A DNA stretch of 10,194 bases, taken from contig DPWD01000032.1 of the NCBI GenBank assembly GCA_003526465.1, positions 1 through 10,194 of the forward strand. Direction: 5' to 3'. Shown here one piece after another: positions 5,388 through 10,194 of this stretch. How positions within the stretch are numbered: position 1 is the first letter of the stretch; every line of letters begins with the position of its first letter. The translations under genes and the position numbers were made by a program. Below the pieces are notes generated by a model, which had not been told where the DNA came from, searched no databases, and was given only the letters and a program-made list of their open reading frames with translations. This DNA is from Hyphomonadaceae bacterium (GTDB lineage Bacteria; Pseudomonadota; Alphaproteobacteria; Caulobacterales; Aquidulcibacteraceae).

Positions 5388-7790
5388 ATGACCGAGACTC
5401 GCATTCTGCCCGTCCTGCCGCTGCGCGATATCGTGGTATTCCCGAAGCGCGCCGCGCCCCTGTTCGTGGGGCGGCAGAAATCAGTGCGCGCGCTCGACGA
5501 AGTGATGCGCAAGGACAAGCAGATTCTTCTGTCGGCGCAGATGGACGCCTCCGAGGACGAACCGGCGCCGGACCGCATCTATACGATCGGCACCATCGCC
5601 ACTGTTGTACAATTGCTGAAACTGCCCGACGGCACCGTGCGTGTTCTGGTCGAGGGCGGCAAACGCGCGCGCATCAAGGGTTTTACCGACCGCGAGGAAT
5701 TCTTCGAAGCGGAAGTCGAGCTGCTTGAGGAAACCAACGCCGATACGCCGGAGGCGCGCGCGGTCGCCCGCGCGGCCGGCGATCAGTGGGAGAACTACGT
5801 CAAGCTGTCGCGCAAGCCCCCGCCGGAAGTGCATCAGGCGATCACCCAGATCACCGAGCCCTCGCTGCTCGCCGATGCAATCGCGGCCCACCTCGAAGTA
5901 AAGATCGCCGACAAACAGGCGTTGCTCGAAATTGGCGACGTGCCGCAGCGGCTTGAGCGCATCCTGCAGCTGATCGAGGCCGAAGTCGGCATGCTCCAGG
6001 TCGAGCGTAAAATCCGCAACCGCGTCAAGCGGCAGATGGAGAAGACGCAGCGCGAATATTATTTGAACGAGCAGATGAAGGCGATCCAGCGCGAACTCGG
6101 CGACGGCGAGGACGGCCGCGAAGACATCGCCGAGCTTGAACAGCGCATCAAGCAAAAGAAATTGCCGAAGGAGGCCAAGGCCAAAGCCGAGGCGGAGCTA
6201 AAAAAGCTGCGGCAAATGTCGCCGATGAGCGCTGAATCCACCGTCGTACGCAATTATCTCGATTGGCTGCTTTCGCTGCCCTGGGGCGTGAAGAAGTCGG
6301 TCAAGAAGAACATCGATCAGGCCGAGGCGATCCTGAACGAAGACCATTATGGCCTAGAGAAGGTCAAGGAGCGCATCCTTGAATATCTCGCGGTGCAGGC
6401 GCGCACCTCGAAAGTGCGCGGGCCCATCCTTTGCCTGGTCGGCCCCCCCGGCGTCGGCAAAACTTCGCTCGGCAAGTCGATCGCGCGCGCCACCGGCCGT
6501 GACTTCGTGCGCATGTCCCTGGGCGGTGTGCGCGACGAAGCCGAAATTCGCGGCCACCGCCGCACCTATATTGGCTCAATGCCGGGCCGCATCATCCAAT
6601 CGATGAAGAAGGCAAAGAGCGGCAATCCGCTCTTCCTGCTGGATGAGATCGATAAATTGGGCGCCGATTATCGCGGCGATCCCTCCGCGGCGTTGCTCGA
6701 AGTGCTCGATCCAGAGCAGAACTCCACCTTCAACGATCATTATCTAGAGGTTGATTACGATCTCTCCGACGTGCTGTTCATCACCACCGCCAACAGCCTC
6801 AACATGCCCCAACCGCTTCTGGATCGCATGGAGATCATCCGCATCCCGGGCTACACCGAGGACGAAAAGCTTGAGATCGCCAAGCGTCACTTGCTGCAAA
6901 AGCAATTGGACATGAACGGTCTCAAGGAAGGCGAGTTTTCGGTGTCGGACGACGCGCTGCGCGACCTTGTGCGCCGCTACACGCGCGAAGCGGGCGTGCG
7001 CAGCCTGGAGCGCGAGCTTTCCAATCTGGCGCGCAAGGCGGTGCGTGAGATCGAGCAGAAAAAGAAAACCACGGTCGCCATCACCAAGAAGAATCTCGGC
7101 GACTATGCGGGCGTCTGGAAGTATCGCTACGGTGAGAGCGAGCTTGAAGATCGCGTCGGCGTGGTCACCGGGCTTGCCTGGACCGAAGTCGGCGGCGAAT
7201 TGCTGACCATCGAGGCGGTCCAGATGCCCGGCAAGGGCGTCATGACCGTGACCGGCAATTTGAAGGACGTGATGCGCGAATCGATCTCGGCGGCGAACTC
7301 ATACGTGCGTTCGCGCGCTGTCGAGTTCGGCGTCAAGCCGCCACTGTTCCGCACCCGTGACATCCATGTGCACGTGCCAGAGGGCGCAACGCCGAAGGAT
7401 GGCCCATCGGCGGGCGTTGCGATGGCCACCGCGATCATCTCAGTCCTGACCGGCGTGCCAATCCGCAAGGATGTCGCCATGACCGGTGAAATCACGTTGC
7501 GCGGGCGGGTGCTTCCCATCGGCGGCCTGAAGGAGAAGCTGCTCGCGGCCCTGCGCGGGGGCTTGCGTACGGTGCTGATCCCAAAGGACAACGAAAAGGA
7601 TCTGGCCGAGATCCCCGACAACGTGAAGAAGGGGCTCACCATCGTACCGGTGGCAACCGTGGACGATGTCCTCGCCAGGGCGCTCTCAGCGCCCCTGACG
7701 CCGATCTCATGGACCGACGAGGACGAATTGGCGGAGAATCGCCGCGCCGCGGGCGGCGGGGATGGCCACGAGGGCGCCCGCCCGCACTAA
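5388..7790 (+). CDS. lon: ATP-dependent protease Lon (LonA type)
   Basis: The 800-residue protein forms cytoplasmic hexamers that unfold and degrade damaged and short-lived regulatory proteins. The N-terminal LON substrate-binding domain begins with the typical RILPVLPLRDIVVFP (about 5-19) and extends to about residue 205, followed by a coiled-coil-rich linker (about 205-300). The AAA+ domain has Walker A GPPGVGKT (352-359) and Walker B FLLDEIDK (Asp419-Glu420). The C-terminal protease domain carries the catalytic dyad Ser674 (in PKDGPSAG) and Lys717 (in GGLKEK), 43 residues apart as in E. coli (679/722). A hydrophilic glycine/histidine-containing tail extends slightly past the usual end. ATG 5388 has AAGGAG (5376-5381) upstream and matches the family start; a TTG at 5325 would add 21 residues. 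A strong hairpin follows at 7843. Confidence 0.98.
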   Translation: MTETRILPVLPLRDIVVFPKRAAPLFVGRQKSVRALDEVMRKDKQILLSAQMDASEDEPAPDRIYTIGTIATVVQLLKLPDGTVRVLVEGGKRARIKGFTDREEFFEAEVELLEETNADTPEARAVARAAGDQWENYVKLSRKPPPEVHQAITQITEPSLLADAIAAHLEVKIADKQALLEIGDVPQRLERILQLIEAEVGMLQVERKIRNRVKRQMEKTQREYYLNEQMKAIQRELGDGEDGREDIAELEQRIKQKKLPKEAKAKAEAELKKLRQMSPMSAESTVVRNYLDWLLSLPWGVKKSVKKNIDQAEAILNEDHYGLEKVKERILEYLAVQARTSKVRGPILCLVGPPGVGKTSLGKSIARATGRDFVRMSLGGVRDEAEIRGHRRTYIGSMPGRIIQSMKKAKSGNPLFLLDEIDKLGADYRGDPSAALLEVLDPEQNSTFNDHYLEVDYDLSDVLFITTANSLNMPQPLLDRMEIIRIPGYTEDEKLEIAKRHLLQKQLDMNGLKEGEFSVSDDALRDLVRRYTREAGVRSLERELSNLARKAVREIEQKKKTTVAITKKNLGDYAGVWKYRYGESELEDRVGVVTGLAWTEVGGELLTIEAVQMPGKGVMTVTGNLKDVMRESISAANSYVRSRAVEFGVKPPLFRTRDIHVHVPEGATPKDGPSAGVAMATAIISVLTGVPIRKDVAMTGEITLRGRVLPIGGLKEKLLAALRGGLRTVLIPKDNEKDLAEIPDNVKKGLTIVPVATVDDVLARALSAPLTPISWTDEDELAENRRAAGGGDGHEGARPH

Positions 7791-7842
7791 AGTGGGGCTA
7801 ACAGGGCGCTTGGCTAAGCCCGGGAATGCCCTTAAGCGTTGG

Positions 7843-7880
7843 GTTGCGCCCCGATTCACGGGGCGCAACTGATTTGATTT
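7843..7880 (+). terminator. intrinsic terminator after lon (or leader hairpin of hupB)
   Basis: A perfect 11-bp stem (7843-7853 with 7859-7869, core TGCGCCCCG/CGGGGCGCA) has a 5-base ATTCA loop and is followed by TGATTTGATTT (7870-7880). It is the strongest hairpin in the window and starts 52 bases after the lon stop. The T tract is interrupted. It ends only 36 bases before the hupB ATG, so it may act as an attenuator or leader structure for hupB as well. Confidence 0.75.
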
Positions 7881-7905
7881 CTGAGCAGAAGAACCGGGGG
7901 GTTCC

Positions 7906-8178
7906 ATGAACAAAGCCGATTTGGTCGCCGATGTCGCCGAGCGTATGGGCGAGTCGAAAATGAAGGCGGAAGAGGCGGTCAACGCCGTGTTCGAAGCGAT
8001 GCTCAGCGCGCTCAAGCGCGGCGACGACATTCGCCTGCCGGCGTTCGGCGTGTTCGATGTAAAGGCGACGGCGGCGCGCACCGCGCGCAATCCGCAGACC
8101 GGCAAGGAAGTGGCGGTGCCGGCCGGGCGCAAAGCGCGCTTCAAGCCTGGCAAGGCGTTGAAGGACGCGCTGCTCTGA
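7906..8178 (+). CDS. hupB: DNA-binding protein HU (HU/IHF family)
   Basis: The 90-residue nucleoid protein dimerises and bends DNA with two beta arms, shaping the chromosome and affecting replication and transcription. The helical N-terminal half (MNKADLVADVAERMGESKMKAEEAVNAVFEAM) gives the dimer core. The motif that is usually GFG-F appears as AFGVF (46-50). The DNA-inserting arm carries the conserved RNPQTG (61-66) with the intercalating Pro63. Length is exactly typical. The position directly after lon is the usual one for the HU gene in proteobacteria, and features of IHF subunits are absent. ATG 7906 follows a G-rich stretch (7896-7901), a weak Shine-Dalgarno. TGA is followed immediately by a second stop, TAA. 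No convincing promoter is visible in the 36 bases after the upstream hairpin. Confidence 0.96.
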   Translation: MNKADLVADVAERMGESKMKAEEAVNAVFEAMLSALKRGDDIRLPAFGVFDVKATAARTARNPQTGKEVAVPAGRKARFKPGKALKDALL

Positions 8179-8194
8179 TAAGGCAATGGGCAAG

Positions 8195-8215
8195 CCCGCT
8201 CTTTTCTTGAGCGGG
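8195..8215 (+). terminator. hairpin terminator candidate after hupB
   Basis: CCCGCTC (8195-8201) pairs perfectly with GAGCGGG (8209-8215) around a pyrimidine-rich 7-base loop (TTTTCTT). It lies 16 bases after the hupB stop and 21 bases before the next start. Only two T residues follow, so termination is probably partial and the downstream complex I gene may be read from hupB. Confidence 0.5.
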
Positions 8216-8236
8216 TTGGGCGTGTAGAGGCCAGTG

Positions 8237-8542
8237 ATGTTTGCGAAGATCTACCGCCCCGCGAAAACCGCCATGCAATCGGGCAAGGCGCAGACCAGAA
8301 AATGGCGCCTCGAATTTGCGCCGAGCATGGCGCCGCCCACCGATCCGCTGATGGGTTGGACCGGCTCGATCGGCGCAAGCGGCCAGGTGCGGCTGAGCTT
8401 TGACAGCGCCGAGCAGGCGATCGCCTTCGCTCGCGCGCACAACATCCCCCACCAAATGGCCGAGCCGCCAGCGCCCAAGCGCGTGGTCAAAGCCTACAGC
8501 GACAATTTCGCTTTCCGCCGCCGCGAACCCTGGTCGCATTAA
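8237..8542 (+). CDS. NDUFS4-type accessory subunit of NADH:ubiquinone oxidoreductase (complex I)
   Basis: The 101-residue protein belongs to the ETC complex I subunit conserved region family, homologous to mitochondrial NDUFS4 (the 18-kDa subunit). It is a supernumerary, non-catalytic subunit on the peripheral arm that helps assemble or stabilise complex I near the NADH-oxidising module. Family marks visible here are the start KIYRPAKTAMQSGKAQTRKW, the DPLMGWTGS block (residues about 36-44), the QVRLSFDS strand followed by the EQAIAFA helix, and the C-terminal AYSDNFAFRRREPWSH. No signal peptide or membrane segment is present, as expected. ATG 8237 has GAGG (8227-8230) 6 bases upstream; a GTG directly before it at 8234 is an alternative. 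It sits away from any nuo genes in this window. In bacteria the family is characteristic of alphaproteobacteria, the lineage of mitochondria. Confidence 0.93.
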   Translation: MFAKIYRPAKTAMQSGKAQTRKWRLEFAPSMAPPTDPLMGWTGSIGASGQVRLSFDSAEQAIAFARAHNIPHQMAEPPAPKRVVKAYSDNFAFRRREPWSH

Positions 8543-8554
8543 TTTGGCGAGCGT

Positions 8555-8578
8555 TGAACCGATTAGGAGTTCGGTTCA
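8555..8578. terminator. hairpin between convergent genes, possible bidirectional terminator
   Basis: A perfect 8-bp stem TGAACCGA (8555-8562) / TCGGTTCA (8571-8578) with an 8-base loop lies in the 59 bases between the complex I subunit gene (plus) and tRNA-Arg (minus). Its position between converging transcripts fits a shared terminator, but neither side has a strong T run. Confidence 0.5.
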
Positions 8579-8594
8579 GATACAATTCCATGTC

Positions 8595-8610
8595 GGCGCG
8601 CTGGCGCGCC
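8595..8610. repeat. inverted repeat spanning the 3' end of tRNA-Arg
   Basis: GGCGCGC (8595-8601) is the reverse complement of GCGCGCC (8604-8610), separated by TG. The right half covers part of the acceptor stem, the discriminator and the last A-complement side of CCA; the left half is the tRNA 3' trailer. In the precursor RNA, trailer and acceptor strand could form a 6-bp hairpin with a CCAG loop, competing with the acceptor stem. Confidence 0.6.
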
Positions 8611-8678
8611 CAGCAGGACTCGAACCTGCAACCGCCCGCTTAGAAGGCGGGTGCTCTATCCAGTTGAGCTATGGGCGC
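8602..8678 (-). tRNA. tRNA-Arg, anticodon UCU (decodes AGA)
   Basis: On the minus strand the 77-base gene folds perfectly. The acceptor stem GCGCCCA pairs with TGGGCGC; the discriminator is G and CCA is encoded (8604-8602). The anticodon stem CCCGC/GCGGG encloses loop CTTCTAA with anticodon TCT at 8644-8642. The variable loop is 5 bases (CGGTT), and the T arm GCAGG-TTCGAGT-CCTGC is perfect. The gene begins 22 bases after the metC stop on the same strand and may be co-transcribed with it. Confidence 0.98.
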
Positions 8679-8700
8679 ATCGGGCGCGGTCTCTAGCATC

Positions 8701-9879
8701 TCAGTTTGCCAGACGCGAGAACCCCGCTTTCAGATCCGCGATCAGATCGGCGGGATGTTCGAGCCCGACGGAGAGACGCAAGAGCGGTCCTTCCTTGAGC
8801 CATGGAATGGCAGTGCGCACGACCCCCTTGTCGCAGGGCACGATCAGGCTCTCATAGCCGCCCCAGGAAAAGCCCATGGCGAACAGATCGAGGCCTTCTA
8901 GCATGGCGGTGAGCCGCGCTTGTGTCACAGGTTTCAGCACGACGGCAAACACCCCCGATGCGCCTGTGAAGTCGCGCTGCCACAGCTTGTGGTCCGGGTG
9001 GGAGGGCAGCGCTGGGTGCAGCACGCGCGCAACCTCGGCCCGGCCTTCCAGGAAACGCGCAATCTCCAGCGCTGCGCTGGCCTGATGCTGCAACCGCAGC
9101 GCCATGGTGCGCAGGCCGCGCAGGACCAGAAACGCGTCGTCGGGCGCCGCGCCGAGGCCAAGCTGTTTGTAGCAGGCGCGCACCCGCGCGTATCCTTCCG
9201 GCGTTGCCGCCAGCACCGCGCCCATGAACGCGTCGGCGTGGCCCAGTTGGTACTTGGTGAGCGCCTGCACCGAGAGATCGATCCCGTGCGCGAACGGCTT
9301 GAAATGCACCCCCGCCGACCAGGTGTTGTCGATGATCGTCGCCACCCCGCGTGCGCGCGCGGCCGCGGCGATGGCGGGTGTGTCCTGCACTTCGAAGGTG
9401 AGCGAGCCCGGCGATTCGAGAAGGACCGCATTTGTGTTGGCGCCGATCAGCTCTGCAATTCCTCCGCCGACGCGCGGATCGTAATAGCGCACGCCTACGC
9501 CTAAGCGCTTCAGCAGCGTGTCGCAGAACCTCCGCGTCGGCCCGTACACGGAGTCCGTCACCAGCACTTCGCCGGCAGCTTCCACGACACTCAGGAGCGC
9601 CAGCGTGCACGCACCCAGCCCCGACGGCGCCAGCACCGCGCCCGCCCCGCCCTCGACCGCGACCAGCGCTTCGCACAGCGCCTCCTGCACCGCCATGCCC
9701 TCAAGGCCGTAAGTCTTGATCGGCCTGTCGTAGAGGTCGGCGACCTCTGGCAGCACAATCGTGGTGGTGCGATGGATCGGGGTATTGACCGCCCCGTCAA
9801 AGCGCGCCGGATCGCGGCCTGCCAGCGCGAGCCTGGTCTCCATGCGATATTTCGAAAGGTCACGGCCGGCCTTACTCAT
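8701..9879 (-). CDS. metC: cystathionine beta-lyase (PLP-dependent, Cys/Met metabolism family)
   Basis: The 392-residue cytoplasmic enzyme would split cystathionine into homocysteine, pyruvate and ammonia on the way to methionine. It has the fold-type I PLP layout of the family. Lys209 in SVQALTKYQLGHADAFMG is the PLP-binding lysine, Asp184 in TIIDNTWSAG contacts the pyridine nitrogen, PSGLGA (85-90) forms part of the phosphate-binding region, and Arg368 in LLRLSVGLEH binds the substrate carboxylate. ESPGSLTFEVQD (155-166) and FSWGGYESL (337-345) are typical of the MetC branch. The YGxxG loop reads YGLEG (57-61) rather than the YGRRG of classical members. I chose ATG 9879 because it overlaps the sseA stop as ATGA and fits family length; an upstream ATG at 9933 lies inside sseA. 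Other Cys/Met-family activities such as a gamma-lyase cannot be excluded from sequence alone. Confidence 0.92.
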   Translation of the reverse strand: MSKAGRDLSKYRMETRLALAGRDPARFDGAVNTPIHRTTTIVLPEVADLYDRPIKTYGLEGMAVQEALCEALVAVEGGAGAVLAPSGLGACTLALLSVVEAAGEVLVTDSVYGPTRRFCDTLLKRLGVGVRYYDPRVGGGIAELIGANTNAVLLESPGSLTFEVQDTPAIAAAARARGVATIIDNTWSAGVHFKPFAHGIDLSVQALTKYQLGHADAFMGAVLAATPEGYARVRACYKQLGLGAAPDDAFLVLRGLRTMALRLQHQASAALEIARFLEGRAEVARVLHPALPSHPDHKLWQRDFTGASGVFAVVLKPVTQARLTAMLEGLDLFAMGFSWGGYESLIVPCDKGVVRTAIPWLKEGPLLRLSVGLEHPADLIADLKAGFSRLAN

Positions 9880-10194
9880 GGGGCCGCGCCCGTCGCAACA
9901 GGAGTGTCGGCTCGCGATCCCCATTCTGCCCACGAGCCGTCATAGATTGCCGCATCCCAGCGCCCCGACCGCGCCAACGCGAGCGCAATGATCGCAGCGG
10001 TTACCCCCGAGCCGCAGCTGCAGATCGCGGGCTTCCCCGAGTCAACGCCTGCGGCGGCGAAGCTTGCCGCCAATTCTTCGTGCGAGCGCATGAGGCCTTG
10101 TGCGTCGAGTAATGTATCGTAGGGAACGTTGAGGGCGCCCGGCATGTGGCCGCTTCTGAGGCCCGGGCGCGGCTCCGGCGCCTCGCCGCGGAAG
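9876..10194 (-). CDS. sseA: 3-mercaptopyruvate sulfurtransferase, C-terminal rhodanese domain (5' end outside window)
   Basis: The last 106 codons of a two-domain sulfurtransferase are present. The enzyme moves sulfur from 3-mercaptopyruvate, a product of cysteine transamination, to thiols, thioredoxin or cyanide. The frame is open to the window edge, where FRGEAPEPRPGLRSGHMPGALNVP matches the entry to the second rhodanese domain. The active-site loop is CGSGVTA, the form typical of mercaptopyruvate sulfurtransferases rather than thiosulfate-specific rhodaneses, with catalytic Cys encoded at 10016-10014. The final AAIYDGSWAEWGSRADTPVATG is also typical. The ATG at 10145 is an internal methionine and not the start. 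The TGA overlaps the metC ATG (9876-9879), so the two are probably one operon and translationally coupled. Confidence 0.93.
   Translation of the reverse strand, partial: FRGEAPEPRPGLRSGHMPGALNVPYDTLLDAQGLMRSHEELAASFAAAGVDSGKPAICSCGSGVTAAIIALALARSGRWDAAIYDGSWAEWGSRADTPVATGAAP

Noticed and set aside
5481..6155. 224-codon minus-strand open frame opposite lon
   Set aside because: Same antisense shadow effect; lon is unambiguous on the plus strand.
8400..8696. 98-codon plus-strand open frame across tRNA-Arg
   Set aside because: It contains PAGLEPATARLEGGCSIQLSYGR, the familiar spurious translation of an antisense tRNA, and overlaps the complex I subunit gene.
8602..8700. tRNA-Arg as an integration site for a mobile element
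   Set aside because: No integrase, no direct repeat of the tRNA 3' end and no foreign-looking genes are present in the window; both sides are housekeeping genes.
8852..9676. 274-codon arginine- and glycine-rich minus-strand frame within metC
   Set aside because: It is an alternative reading frame of metC, with composition typical of frame-shifted GC-rich DNA.

Overview
This window is a chromosomal housekeeping region from an alphaproteobacterium of fairly high GC content. The diagnostic signs are the block tig-clpP-clpX-lon-hupB in that order, a small NDUFS4-type accessory subunit of respiratory complex I (in bacteria, typical of alphaproteobacteria), and an sseA-metC sulfur-metabolism pair as seen in many members of that class. 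I cannot name the genus. There are no insertion sequences, phage genes, CRISPR arrays or toxin-antitoxin pairs, and nothing that looks recently transferred.

Layout. Bases 3-278 hold the 3' end of an NAD(P)H-hydrate dehydratase gene (nnrD type). Bases 378-1100 encode a two-helix membrane protein of unknown function. A tRNA-Leu(UAG) lies at 1228-1312, followed by about 210 bases without a gene but with some predicted RNA structure. The protein quality-control block runs from 1527 to 7790: trigger factor (tig), ClpP, ClpX and Lon. Histone-like HU (7906-8178) and the complex I subunit (8237-8542) follow on the same strand. The minus strand then carries tRNA-Arg(UCU) (8602-8678), metC (8701-9879) and the 3' part of sseA (9876 to beyond the window end).

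How the genes work together. Trigger factor meets nascent chains at the ribosome. ClpX unfolds tagged or misfolded proteins and feeds them to ClpP. Lon degrades damaged proteins by itself. The four are therefore one proteostasis module, though the gaps of 86, 327 and 153 bases between them suggest several separately controlled transcripts. SseA and MetC overlap by ATGA and probably form a small operon handling sulfur from cysteine, cystathionine and mercaptopyruvate.

No new biological system stands out. The most interesting unexplained structure is the 327-base clpP-clpX gap. It holds an extended -10 promoter candidate and a 40-codon open frame with a Shine-Dalgarno-like sequence, whose stop codon overlaps the clpX start as ATGA. 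This could be a leader peptide coupled to clpX translation. Secondary points are a heat-shock-like -35 box before lon, a perfect 11-bp hairpin squeezed between lon and hupB, a hairpin abutting the clpP ribosome binding site, and an inverted repeat centred on the 3' end of tRNA-Arg.
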